The notes beneath the pieces are model-generated. The model saw only the letters and a program-made list of their open reading frames with translations. It was not told the origin of the DNA and made no database searches. This document shows positions 13,172 through 27,100 of a stretch of 64,000 nucleotides of DNA, piece by piece. This stretch comes from Hymenopus coronatus (Eukaryota > Arthropoda > Insecta > Mantodea > Hymenopodidae). The stretch's first letter is position 1; every line of letters begins with the position of its first letter. Both the position numbers and the translations under genes were made by a program. The DNA lies in contig CM060883.1 of the NCBI GenBank assembly GCA_030762935.1, positions 95,028,501 through 95,092,500 of the forward strand, given 5' to 3'.

Positions 13172-16100
13172 TAGCATGAGTCACACACTAGACTGACCTC
13201 TAACTCAGTGTCCTAGCATGCGTCTCACATTAGACTCACTTCTAACTCAGTGTCCTAGCATGCGTCACACACTAGACTGACTTCTAGCTCAGAGTCCTAG
13301 CATGCGTCACACACTAGACTGACTTCTAACTCAGTGTCCTAGCATGTGTCACAAACTAGACTGACTTCTAACTCAGTGTCCTAGCTTGCGTCACACACTA
13401 GACTGACCTCTAACTCATTGTCCAAGCATGCGTCACAAACTAGACTGACCTCTAACTCAGTATCCAAGCATGCGTCACACAATAGACTGACTTCTAACTC
13501 AGAGTCCTAGCATGCGTCACAAACTAGACCGACTTCTAAATCAGTGTCCTAGCATGCGCAACACACTAGACTGACCTCTAACTCAGTGTCCAAGCATGCG
13601 TCACCCACTAGACTGACCTCTAACTCAGTGACCTAGTATGCGTCTCACATTAGACTGACTTCTAACTCAGTGTCCTAGCATGCGTCACACACTAGACTGA
13701 CTTCTAGCTTAGTGTCCTAGCATGCGTCACACACTAGACTGACTTCTAACTCAGTGTCCTAGCATTCGTCACACACAATAATTCTATGTCAGTGTCCTAA
13801 ATTGCGTCACACACTAGACTGACTTCTAACTCAGTGTCCTAGCATTCGTCACACACTAGACTGACCTGTAACTCAGTGTCCTAGCATGCGTCACAAACTA
13901 GACTGACTTCTAACTCAGTGTCCTAGCATGCGTCACACACTAGACTGACCTCTAACTCAGTGTCCTAGCATGTGTCACACACTAGACTGACTTCTAACTC
14001 AGTGTCCTAGCATGCGTCACACACTTGACCGACTTCTAGCTCAGTTTCCAAACATGCGTATCAAAGTAGACTGAATTCTAACTCAGTGTCCTAGCATGTG
14101 TCACAAACTAGACTGACCGCTAACTCCGTGTCCAAGCATGCGTCACACACTAGACTGACTTCTAACTCAGTGTCCAAGCATGCGTATCATACTAGACTGA
14201 CTTCTAACTCAGTGTCCTAGAAAGAGTCACACATTAGACTGACATCTAACTCAGTGTCCAAGCATGCGTCACACACTAGACTGACTTCTAACTAAGTGTC
14301 CTAGCATGTGTCACACATTAGACATACTTCTAACTCAGTATCCTAGCATGTGTCACACTCTAGACTGACCTCTAACTAAGTGTCCACGCATTTCTCACAC
14401 ATTAGACTAATTTCTAACTCAGTGTCCTAGCATGCGTCACACACTAGACTGACCTCTAACTCAGTGCACTAGCATGCGTCTCACACTAGACTGTCTTCTA
14501 ATTGAGTGTCCTAGCATGCGCTTCACACTAGACTGACTTCTAACTCAGTGTCCTAGCATGCCTCAAGCACTATACTGACTTCTAACTCAGTGTCCTAGCA
14601 TGCGTCACACATTAGACTGACCTCTAACTCAGTGTCCTATCATGCGTCTCACATTAGACTGACTTCTAACTCAGTGTCCTAGCATGCGTCACACACTAGA
14701 CTGACCTCTAACTCAGTGTCCTAACATGCGTCACACAATAAACTGACTTCTAACTTAGTATCCTAGCATGTGTCACAGACTGGACGGACCCATAACTCAG
14801 TTTCCTAGCATGCGTCCCACACTAGACTGACTTCGAACTCAGTGTCCTACCATGACTGACACACTAATCTGACTTCTAACTCAGTGTCCTAGCATGCGTC
14901 ACACACTAGACTGACTTCTAACTCAGTGTCCTAGCATGCGTCACACACTAGACTGACTTCTAACTCAGTGTCCAAGCTTTCGTCTCACACTAGACTGACT
15001 TCTAACTCAGTATCCTAGAATGCGTCACACACTAGACAGGCTTCTAACTCAGTGTCCTAGCATGCTTCACACACTAGACTGACTTCTAACTCAGTGTCCG
15101 AGCATGCGTCACACACTAGACTGACTTCTAACTCAGTGTCCTGGCATGCGTCACACACTAGACTGACCTTTAACTCATTGTCCTAGCATGACTCACACAC
15201 TAATCTGACTTCTAACTCAGTGTCCTAGCATGCGTTACAAATTAGACTGACTTCTAACTCAGTGTCCTAGCATGCGTCACACACTAATCTGACTTCTAAC
15301 TCATTGTCCAATCATGCGTCACACACTAGACTGATTTCTTACTCAGTGTCCTAGCATGCGTAACACACTTGACTGACTTCTAACTCAGTGTCCAAGCTTT
15401 CGTGTCACACTAGACTGACTTCTAACTCAGTATACTAGAATGCGTCACACACTAGACAGGCTTCTAACTCAGTGTCCTAGCATGCGTCACACACTAGACT
15501 GACTTCTAACTCAGTGTCCGAGCATGCGTCACACACTAGACCGACTTCTAATTCAGGGTCGAAGCATGCGTCACACACTAGACTGACCTCTAACTCAGTG
15601 TCCTAGCACGCGTCGCACACTAGACTGATCTCTAACTCAGTATCTAAGCATGCGTCACACACTATACTGACGTCTAAATCAGTGTCCTAGCATGCGTCAC
15701 AAATTAGACTCACTTCTAACTCAGTGTCCTAGCATGCGCCACACACTAGACTGACCTCTAACTCAGTGTCCAAGCATGCGTCACTCACTAGATTGACCTC
15801 TAAATCAGTGTCCAAGCATGCGTCACACACTAGACTGATTTCTAACTCAGTGTCCAAGCGTTCGTCTCACACTGGATTGACTTCTAACTCAGTGTCCTAG
15901 CATGCGTCACAAACTAGACTGACTTCTAACTCAGTGTCCTAGCATGCGCCACACACTAGACTGACCTCTAACTCAGTGTCCAAGCATGCGTCACACACCA
16001 GACTGACCTCTAACTCAGTGCCCAAGGATGCGTCACACACTAGACTGACTTCTATGTCAGTGTCCTAGCATGCGGCACACACTAGACTGACTTCTAACTC

Positions 16101-19100
16101 AGTGTCCTAGCATGCGTCACACACTAGACTGACTTCTAACTCAGTGTACAAGCATGCTTCACACACTAGACTGACCTCTAACTCAGTGTCCAAGCATGCG
16201 TCACTCACTAGATTGACCTCTAACTCAGTGTCCAAGCATGCGTCACACACTAGACTGACTTCTAACTCAGTGTCCAAGTGTTCGTTTCACACTACACATA
16301 CTTCTAACTCAGTGTCCTAGCATACGTCACAAACTAGACTGACCAACTCAGTGTCCTAGCATGCGCCACACACTAGACTGACCTCTAACTCAGTGTCCAA
16401 GTATGCGTCAAACACTAGACTGACCTATAACTCAGTGTCCAAGCATGCGTCACACACTAGATTGACCTCTAACTCAGTGTCCAAGCATGCGTCACACACT
16501 ATACTGACCTTCAACTCAGTGCCCAAGCATTCGTCTCACACTAGACTGACTTCTAACTCAGTGAACTAGTATGCGTCACACACTAGCCTGACCTCTAACT
16601 CAGTGTCCTAGCACGAGTCACACACTAGACTGACCTCTAACTCAGTGTCCTAGCATGCGTCTCACATTAGACTCACTTCTAAGTCAATGTCCTAGCATGC
16701 ATCACACACTAGGCTGACTTCCATCTCAGTGTCCTAGCATGCGTCACAAACTACACTGACTTCTAACTCAGTGTCCTAGCATGCGTCACACACCAACCTG
16801 ACTTCTAACTCAGTGTCCAAGCATGCGTCACACAATAACCTGACTTCTAACTCAGTGACCAAGCATGCGTCTGACACTAGACTGACTTCTAACTCAGGGT
16901 CCTAGCATGCGCCACATATTTGACTGACTTCTAACTCGGTGTCCTAGAATTCGTCACAAACTAGTCCTATTTCTAACTCAGTGTCCCAGCATGCATCACA
17001 CACCAGACTGACTTCTAGCTCAGTGTCCAAGCATGCGTATCATACTAGACTGACTTCTAACTCAGTGTCCTAGAAAGAGTCACACATTAGACTGACATCT
17101 AACTCAGTGTCCAAGCATGCGTCACACACTAGACTGACTTCTAACTAAGTGTCCTAGCATGTGTCACACATTAGACATACTTCTAACTCAGTATCCTAGC
17201 ATGTGTCACACTCTAGACTGACTTCTAACTAAGTGTCCACGCATTTCTCACACATTAGACTAATTTCTAACTCAGTGTCCTAGCATGCGTCACACACTAG
17301 ACTGACCTCTAACTCAGTGCACTAGCATGCGTCTCACACTAGACTGTCTTCTAATTGAGTGTCCTAGCATGCGCTTCACACTAGACTGACTTCTAACTCA
17401 GTGTCCTAGCATGCCTCAGGCACTATACTGACTTCTAACTCAGTGTCCTAGCATGCGTCACACATTAGACTGACCTCTAACTCAGTGTCCTATCATGCGT
17501 CTCACATTAGACTGACTTCTAACTCAGTGTCCTAGCATGCGTCACACACTAGACTGACCTCTAACTCAGTGTCCTAACATGCGTCACACAATAAACTGAC
17601 TTCTAACTTAGTATCCTAGCATGTGTCACAGACTGGACGGACACATAACTCAGTTTCCTAGCATGCGTCCCACACTAGACTGACTTCGAACTCAGTGTCC
17701 TAGCATGACTGACACACTAATCTGACTTCTAACTCAGTGTCCTAGCATGCGTCACACACTAGACTGACTTCTAACTCAGTGTCCTAGCATGCGTCACACA
17801 CTAGACTGACTTCTAACTCAGTGTCCAAGCTTTCGTCTCACACTAGACTGACTTCTAACTCAGTATCCTAGAATGCGTCACACACTAGACAGGCTTCTAA
17901 CTCAGTGTCCTAGCATGCGTCACACACTAGACTGACTTCTAACTCAGTGTCCGAGCATGCGTCACACACTAGACTGACTTCTAACTCAGTAATACTGGCA
18001 TGCGTCACACACTAGACTGACCTTTAACTCATTGTCCTAGCATGACTCACACACTAATCTGACTTCTAACTCAGTGTCCTAGCATGCGTTACAAATTAGA
18101 CTGACTTCTAACTCAGTGTCCTAGCATGCGTCACACACTAATCTGACTTCTAACTCACTGTCCAATCATGCGTCACACACTAGACTGATTTCTTACTCAG
18201 TGTCCTAGCATGCGTCACTCACTTGACTGACTTCTAACTCAGTGTCCTTGCATGCGTCACACACTAGACTGACTTCTAACTCAGTGTCCTAGCATGCGTC
18301 ACACACTAGACTGACTTCTAACTCAGTGTCCAAGCTTTCGTCTCACACTAGACTGACTTCTAACTCAGTATCCTAGAATGCGTCACACACTAGACAGGCT
18401 TCTAACTCAGTGTCCTAGCATGCGTCACACACTAGACTGACTTCTAACTCAGTGTCCGAGCATGCGTCACACACTAGACCGACTTCTAACTCAGGGTCCT
18501 AGCATGCGTCACACACCAGACTGACTTCTAACTCAGTGTCCAAGCTTTCGTCTCACACTAGACTGACTTCTAACTCAGTATCCTAGAATGCGTCACACAC
18601 TAGACAGGCTTCTAACTCAGTGTCCTAGCATGCGTCACACACTAGACTGACTTCTAACTCAGTGTCCGAGCATGCGTCACACACTAGACTGACTTCTAAC
18701 TCAGTGTCCTGGCATGCGTCACACACTAGACTGAACTTTTAACTCATTGTCCTAGCATGACTCACACACTAATCTGACTTCTAACTCAGTGTCCTAGCAC
18801 GCGTCACACACTAGACTGATCTCTAACTCAGTATCTAAGCATGCGTCACACACTATACTGACGTCTGAATCAGTGTTCTAGCATGCGTCACAAACTAGAC
18901 TCACTTCTAACTCAGTGTCCTAGCATGCGCCACACACTAGACTGACCTCTAACTCAGTGTCCAAGCATGCGTCACTCACTAGATTGACCTCTAAATCAGT
19001 GTCCAAGCATGCGTCACACACTAGACTGATTTCTAACTCAGTGTCCAAGCGTTGGTCTCACACTAGACTGACTTCTAACTCAGTGTCCTAGCATGCGTCA

Positions 19101-19339
19101 CAAACTAGACTGACTTCTAACTCAGTGTCCTAGCATGCGCCACACACTAGACTGACCTCTAACTCAGTGTCCAAGCATGCGTCACACACCAGACTGACCT
19201 CTAACTCAGTGTCCAAGGATGCGTCACACACTAGACTGACTTCTATGTCGGTGTCCTAGCATGCGGCACACACTAGACTGACTTCTAACTCAGTGTCCTA
19301 GCATGCGTCACACACTAGACTGACTTCTAACTCAGTGTA
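13172..19339 (+). repeat. 6.2 kb tandem duplication, copy B
   Basis: This is the second copy of 6,961-13,128 at a fixed offset of 6,211 bp. It starts at a CATGAGTCAC monomer (13,172) matching the CTAGAATGAGTC monomer at 6,961, and ends just before the GTACAAGC monomer. The fixed offset over more than 6 kb of a repeat that otherwise gains and loses monomers freely shows the duplication is recent, or has been kept uniform, compared with the nested 3 kb blocks. An assembly duplication cannot be excluded from sequence alone. Confidence 0.9.
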
Positions 19340-20801
19340 CAAGCATGCTTCACACACTAGACTGACCTCTAACTCAGTGTCCAAGCATGCGTCACTCACT
19401 AGATTGACCTCTAACTCAGTGTCCAAGCATGCGTCACACACTAGACTGACTTCTAACTCAGTGTCCAAGTGTTCGTTTCACACTAGACATACTTCTAACT
19501 CAGTGTCCTAGCATACGTCACAAACTAGACTGACTAACTCAGTGTCCTAGCATGCGCCACACACTAGACTGACCTCTAACTCAGTGTCCAAGTATGCGTC
19601 AAACACTAGACTGACCTATAACTCAGTGTCCAAGCATGCGTCACACACTAGATTGACCTCTAACTCAGTGTCCAAGCATGCGTCACACACTATACTGACC
19701 TTTAACTCAGTGCCCAAGCATTCGTCTCACACTAGACTGACTTCTAACTCAGTGAACTAGTATGCGTCACACACTAGCCTGACCTCTAACTCAGTGTCCT
19801 AGCATGAGTCACACACTAGACTGACCTCTAACTCAGTGTCCTAGCATGCGTCTCACATTAGACTCACTTCTAACTCAGTGTCCTAGCATGCGTCACACAC
19901 TAGACTGACTTCTAGCTCAGTGTCCTAGCATGCGTCACACACTAGACTGACTTCTAACTCAGTGTCCTAGCATGTGTCACAAACTAGACTGACTTCTAAC
20001 TCAGTGTCCTAGCTTGCGTCACACACTAGACTGACCTCTAACTCATTGTCCAAGCATGCGTCACAAACTAGACTGACCTCTAACTCAGTATCCAAGCATG
20101 CGTCACACAATAGACTGACTTCTAACTCAGTGTCCTAGCATGCGTCACAAACTAGACCGACTTCTAAATCAGTGTCCTAGCATGCGCAACACACTAGACT
20201 GACCTCTAACTCAGTGTCCAAGCATGCGTCACCCACTAGACTGACCTCTAACTCAGTGACCTAGTATGCGTCTCACATTAGACTGACTTCTAACTCAGTG
20301 TCCTAGCATGCGTCACACACTAGACTGACTTCTAGCTCAGTGTCCTAGCATGCGTCACACACTAGACTGACTTCTAACTCAGTGTCCTAGCATTCGTCAC
20401 ACACAATAATTCTATGTCAGTGTCCTAAATTGCGTCACACACTAGACTGACTTCTAACTCAGTGTCCTAGCATTCGTCACACACTAGACTGACCTCTAAC
20501 TCAGTGTCCTAGCATGCGTCACAAACTAGACTGACTTCTAACTCAGTGTCCTAGCATGCGTCACACACTAGACTGACCTCTAACTCAGTGTCCTAGCATG
20601 TGTCACACACTAGACTGACTTCTAACTCAGTGTCCTAGCATGCGTCACACACTTGACCAACTTCTAGCTCAGTTTCCAAACATGCGTATCAAACTAGACT
20701 GAATTCTAACTCAGTGTCCTAGCATGCGTCACAAACTAGACTGACCGCTAACTCCGTGTCCAAGCATGCGTCACACACTAGACTGACTTCTAACTCAGTG
20801 T
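18795..20801 (+). repeat. 3.3 kb offset HOR, first copy
   Basis: This segment recurs at 22,106-24,112 at an offset of 3,311 bp. Checkpoints are GTATCTAAGC at 18,831 and 22,142, GTACAAGC at 19,337 and 22,648, the 39-bp GACTAACTC monomers at about 19,533 and 22,844, and the short CATTCGTC/AATTCTATG monomers at 20,391 and 23,702. It overlaps the tail of copy B of the 6.2 kb unit, and its part from 19,800 also matches 13,172 onward at an offset of 6,628 bp, as far as about 21,690. Confidence 0.85.
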
Positions 20802-22105
20802 CCAAGCATGCGTATCATACTAGACTGACTTCTAACTCAGTGTCCTAGAAAGAGTCACACATTAGACTGACATCTAACTCAGTGTCCAAGCATGCGTCAC
20901 ACACTAGACTGACTTCTAACTAAGTGTCCTAGCATGTGTCACACATTAGACATACTTCTAACTCAGTATCCTAGCATGTGTCACACTCTAGACTGACCTC
21001 TAACTAAGTGTCCACGCATTTCTCACACATTAGACTAATTTCTAACTCAGTGTCCTAGCATGCGTCACACACTAGACTGACCTCTAACTCAGTGCACTAG
21101 CATGCGTCTCACACTAGACTGTCTTCTAATTGAGTGTCCTAGCATGCGCTTCACACTAGACTGACTTCTAACTCAGTGTCCTAGCATGCCTCAAGCACTA
21201 TACTGACTTCTAACTCAGTGTCCTAGCATGGGTCACACATTAGACTGACCTCTAACTCAGTGTCCTATCATGCGTCTCACATTAGACTGACTTCTAACTC
21301 AGTGTCCTAGCATGCGTCACACACTAGACTGACCTCTAACTCAGTGTCCTAACATGCGTCACACAATAAACTGACTTCTAACTTAGTATCCTAGCATGTG
21401 TCACAGACTGGACGGACCCATAACTCAGTTTCCTAGCATGCGTCCCACACTAGACTGACTTCGAACTCAGTGTCCTAGCATGACTGACACACTAATCTGA
21501 CTTCTAACTCAGTGTCCTAGCATGCGTCACACACTAGACTGACTTCTAACTCAGTGTCCTAGCATGCGTCACACACCAGACTGACTTCTAACTCAGTGTC
21601 CAAGCTTTCGTCTCACACTAGACTGACTTCTAACTCAGTATCCTAGAATGCGTCACACACTAGACAGGCTTCTAACTCAGTGTCCTAGCATGCGTCACAC
21701 ACTAATCTGACTTCTAACTCATTGTCCAATCATGCGTCACACACTAGACTGATTTCTTACTCAGTGTCCTAGCATGCGTAACACACTTGACTGACTTCTA
21801 ACTCAGTGTCCTTGCATGCGTCACACACTAGACTGACTTCTAACTCAGTGTCCTAGCATGCGTCACACACTAGACTGACTTCTAACTCAGTGTCCAAGCT
21901 TTCGTCTCACACTAGACTGACTTCTAACTCAGTATCCTAGAATGCGTCACACACTAGACAGGCTTCTAACTCAGTGTCCTAGCATGCGTCACACACTAGA
22001 CTGACTTCTAACTCAGTGTCCGAGCATGCGTCACACACTAGACCGACTTCTAACTCAGGGTCGAAGCATGCGTCACACACTAGACTGACCTCTAACTCAG
22101 TATCC
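20802..22105 (+). repeat. Marker block between the 3.3 kb copies
   Basis: This stretch carries the TAGAAAGAGTC monomer (20,849) and two AAGCTTTCG monomers (21,598 and 21,892). To about 21,690 it follows 14,180-15,060 at offset 6,628; it then switches to a run like that starting near 15,268, skipping several monomers, and later to an offset of 6,502 (for example 15,561 and 22,063). It is a mosaic of already known pieces with no new sequence. Confidence 0.75.
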
Positions 22106-24112
22106 TAGCACGCGTCACACACTAGACTGATCTCTAACTCAGTATCTAAGCATGCGTCACACACTATACTGACGTCTAAATCAGTGTCCTAGCATGCGTC
22201 ACAAACTAGACTCACTTCTAACTCAGTGTCCTAGCATGCGCCACACACTAGACTGACCTCTAACTCAGTGTCCAAGCATGCGTCACTCACTAGATTGACC
22301 TCTAAATCAGTGTCCAAGCATGCGTCACACACTAGACTGATTTCTAACTCAGTGTCCAAGCGTTCGTCTCACACTAGACTGACTTCTAACTCAGTGTCCT
22401 AGCATGCGTCACAAATTAGACTGACTTCTAACTCAGTGTCCTAGCATGCGCCACACACTAGACTGACCTCTAACTCAGTGTCCAAGCATGCGTCACACAC
22501 CAGACTGACCTCTAACTCAGAGTCCAAGGATGCGTCACACACTATACTGACTTCTATGTCAGTGTCCTAGCATGCGGCACACACTAGACTGACGTCTAAA
22601 TCAGTGTCCTAGCATGCGTCACACACTAGACTGACTTCTAACTCAGTGTACAAGCATGCTTCACACACTAGACTGACCTCTAACTCAGTGTCCAAGCATG
22701 CGTCACTCACTAGATTGACCTCCAACTCAGTGTCCAAGCATGCGTCACACACTAGACTGACTTCTAACTCAGTGTCCAAGTGTTCGTTTCACACTACACA
22801 TACTTCTAACTCAGTGTCCTAGCATACGTCACAAACTAGACTGACTAACTCAGTGTCCTAGCATGCGCCACACACTAGACTGACCTCTAACTCAGTGTCC
22901 AAGTATGCGTCAAACACTAGACTGACCTATAACTCAGTGTCCAAGCATGCGTCACACACTAGATTGACCTCTAACTCAGTGTCCAAGCATGCGTCACACA
23001 CTATACTGACCTTTAACTCAGTGCCCAAGCATTCGTCTCACACTAGACTGACTTCTAACTCAGTGAACTAGTATGCGTCACACACTAGCCTGACCTCTAA
23101 CTCAGTGTCCTAGCATAAGTCACACACTAGACTGACCTCTAACTCAGTGTCCTAGCATGCGTCTCACATTAGACTCACTTCTAACTCAGTGTCCTAGCAT
23201 GCGTCACACACTAGACTGACTTCTAGCTCAGTGTCCTAGCATGCGTCACACACTAGACTGACTTCTAACTCAGTGTCCTAGCATGTGTCACAAACTAGAC
23301 TGACTTCTAACTCAGTGTCCTAGCTTGCGTCACACACTAGACTGACCTCTAACTCATTGTCCAAGCATGCGTCACAAACTAGACTGACCTCTAACTCAGT
23401 ATCCAATCATGCGTCACACAATAGACTGACTTCTAACTCAGTGTCCTAGCATGCGTCACAAACTAGACCGACTTCTAAATCAGTGTCCTAGCATGCGCCA
23501 CACACTAGACTGACCTCTAACTCAGTGTCCAAGCATGCGTCACCCACTAGACTGACCTCTAACTCAGTGACCTAGTATACGTCTCACATTAGACTGACTT
23601 CTAACTCAGTGTCCTAGCATGCGTCACACACTAGACTGACTTCTAGCTCAGTGTCCTAGCATGCGTCACACACTAGACTGACTTCTAACTCAGTGTCCTA
23701 GCATTCGTCACACACAATAATTCTATGTCAGTGTCCTAAATTGCGTCACACACTAGACTGACTTCTAACTCAGTGTCCTAGCATTAGTCACACACTAGAC
23801 TGACCTCTAACTCAGTGTCCTAGCATGCGTCACAAACTAGACTGACTTCTAACTCAGTGTCCTAGCATGCGTCACACACTAGACTGACCTCTAACTCAGT
23901 GTCCTAGCATGTGTCACACACTAGACTGACTTCTAACTCAGTGTCCTAGCATGTGTCACACACTTGACCGACTTCTAGCTCAGTTTCCAAACATGCGTAT
24001 CAAACTAGACTGAATTCTAACTCAGTGTCCTAGCATGCGTCACAAACTAGACTAACCGCTAACTCCGTGTCCAAGCATGCGTCACACACTAGACTGACTT
24101 CTAACTCAGTGT
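22106..24112 (+). repeat. 3.3 kb offset HOR, second copy
   Basis: This is the counterpart of 18,795-20,801 at 3,311 bp. It also matches 15,600-16,680 at an offset of 6,502, for example the CACTACACATAC variant at 16,291 and 22,793. The copy ends at about 24,112, where one partner goes on to GTATCATAC and the other to a CCTAGCAAGCGTC monomer like that at 4,359. Confidence 0.82.
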
Positions 24113-27100
24113 CCTAGCAAGCGTCACACATTAGACTGACATCTAACTCAATGTCCAAGCATGCGTCCCACACTAGACTGACTTCTAACTAAGTGTCCTA
24201 GCATGGGTCACACACTAGACAGACTTCTAACTCAGTATCCTAGCATGTGTCACACACTAGACTGACGTCTATCTCAGTGTCCAAGCATGCGTCACACACT
24301 AGACTGACTTCTAAGTCAGTGTCCTAGCATGCGTCACACACTAGGCTGACTTCTATCTCAGTGTCCTAGCATGCGTCACAAACTACACTGACTTCTAACT
24401 CAGTGTCCTAGCATGCGTCACACACCAACCTGACTTCTAACTCAGTGTCCTAGCATGCGCCGCACTATAGACTAACCTCTAACTCAGTGTCCAAGCATGC
24501 GTCACCCACTAGACTGACCTCTAACTCACTGTCCAAGCATGCGTCATACACTTGATTGAACTCTAACTCAGTGGCCAAGCATGCGTCACACACTAGACTG
24601 ACCTTTAACTCAGTGTCCAAGCATTCGTCTCACACTAGACTGACTTCTAACTCAGTGAACTAGCATGCGTCACATACTAGACTGACCTCTAACTCAGTGA
24701 CCTAGCATGCGTCTCACATTAGACTGACTTCTAATTCAGAGTCCTAGCATGCGTCACACACTTGACTGATCTCTAACTCAGTGTCCTAGCATGCGTCACA
24801 CACTAGACTGACTTCTAGCTCAGTGTCCTAGCATGCGTCACACACTAGACTGACTTCTAACTCAGTGTCCTAGGATTCGTCACACACTAGACTTCTAAGT
24901 CAGTGTCCTAGCATGCGTCACACACTAGACTGACTTCTAACTCAGTGTCCTAGCATGCTTTACACACTAGACTGACCTCTTACTCAGTGTCCTAGCATGC
25001 GTCTCACACTAGACTGACTTCTAACTCAGTGTCCTAGCATGCGTCACACACTAGACTGATCTCTAACTCAGTGTCCTAGCATGCGTCACACACTAGACTG
25101 ACTTATAAGTCGGTGTCCTAGCATGCGTCACACACTATACTGACTTCTAACTCAGTTTCCTAGCATGCGTCACACACTAGACTGACTTCTAACTCAGTGT
25201 CCTAGCATGCGTCACACACTAGACTGACTTCTAACTCAGTGTCCAAACTTTCGTCTCACACTAGACTGACTTCTAACTCAGTATCCTAGAATGCGTCACA
25301 CACTAGACAGGCTTCTAATTCAGTGTCCTAGCATGCGTCACACACTAGACTGACTTCTCAGTGTCCGAGCATGCGTCACACACTAGACCGACTTCTAACT
25401 CAGTGTCGAAGCATGCGTCACACACTAGACTGACCTCTAACTCAGTGTCCTAGCATGCGTCACACACTAGACTGATCTCTAACTCAGTATCTAGGCATGC
25501 GTCACACACTAGACTGACTTCTAACTCAGTGTCCTAGCATGCGTCACAGACTAGACTGACCTCTAACTCAGTGTCCAAGCATGCGTCACCCACTAGACTG
25601 ACCTCTAACTCAGTGTCCAAGCATGCGTCACCCACTAGACTGACCTCTAACTCAGTGACCTAGTAAGCGTCTCACATTAGACTGACTTCTAACTCAGTGT
25701 CCTAGCATGCGTCACACACTAGACTGACTTCTAGCTCAGTGTCCTAGCATGCGTCACACACTAGACTGACTTCTAGCTCAGTGTCCTAGCATTCGTCACA
25801 CACAATAATTCTATGTCAGTGTCCTAAATTGCGTCACACACTAGACTGATTTCTAACTCAGTGTCCTAGCATGTGTCACACACTAGACTGACCTCTAACT
25901 CAGTGTCCTAGCATGCGTCACAAACTAGACTGACTTCTAACTCAGTGTCCTAGCATGCGTCACACACTAGAATGACCTCTAACTCAGTGTCCTAGCATGC
26001 GTCACACACTAGACGGACTTCTAACTCAGTGTCCTAGCATGCGTCACACACTAATCTGACTTCTAACTCAGTGTCCAATCATGCGTCACACACTTGACTG
26101 ACTTCTCACTCAGTGTCCTAGCATGCGTCACACACTTGACCTACTTCTAGCTCAGTTTCCAAACATGCGTATCAAACTAGACTGAATTCTAACTCAGTGT
26201 CCTAGCATGCGTCACAAATTAGACTTACCGCTAACTCCGTGTCCAAGCATGCGTCACACACTAGACTGACTTCTAACTCAGTGACCTAGCAAGCGTCACA
26301 CATTAGACTGACATCTAACTCAATGTCCAAGCATGCGTCCCACACTAGACTGACTTCTAACTAAGTGTCCTAGCATGGGTCACACACTAGACAGACTTCC
26401 AACTCAGTAACCTAGCATGTGTCACACACTAGACTGACGTCTAACTCAGTGTCCAAGCATGCGTCACACACTAGACTGACTTCTAAGTCAGTGTCCTTGC
26501 ATGCGTCACACAATAGGCTGACTTCTATCTCAGTGTCCTAGCATGCGTCACAAACTACACTGACTTATAACTCAGTGTCCTAGCATGCGTCACACACCAA
26601 CCTGACTTCTAACTCAGTGTCCTAGCATGCGTCACAAACTAGAGTGACTTCTAACTCAGTGTCCTAGCATGCGCCGCACACTAGACTAACCTCTAACTCA
26701 GTGTCCAAGCATGCGTCACACACTAGACTGACCTCTAACTCAGTGTCCAAGCATGCGTCACACACTAGATTGACCTCTAACTCAGTGTCCAAGCATGCGT
26801 CACACATTAGACTGACCTTTAACTCAGTGTCCAAGCATTCGTCTCACACTAGACTGACTTCTAACTCAGTGAACTAGCATGCGTCACACACTAGACTGAC
26901 TTCTAACTCAGTGTCCTAGCATGAGTCACACTCTATACTGACCTCTAACTCAGTGTCCTAGCATGCGTCACAAACTAGACTGACTTCTAACTCAGTGTCC
27001 TAGCATGCGTCACACACTAGACTGACTTCTAGCTCAGTGTCGTAGCATGCGTCACACATTAAACTGACTTCTAACTCAGTGTCCAAGCATGCGTCTGACA

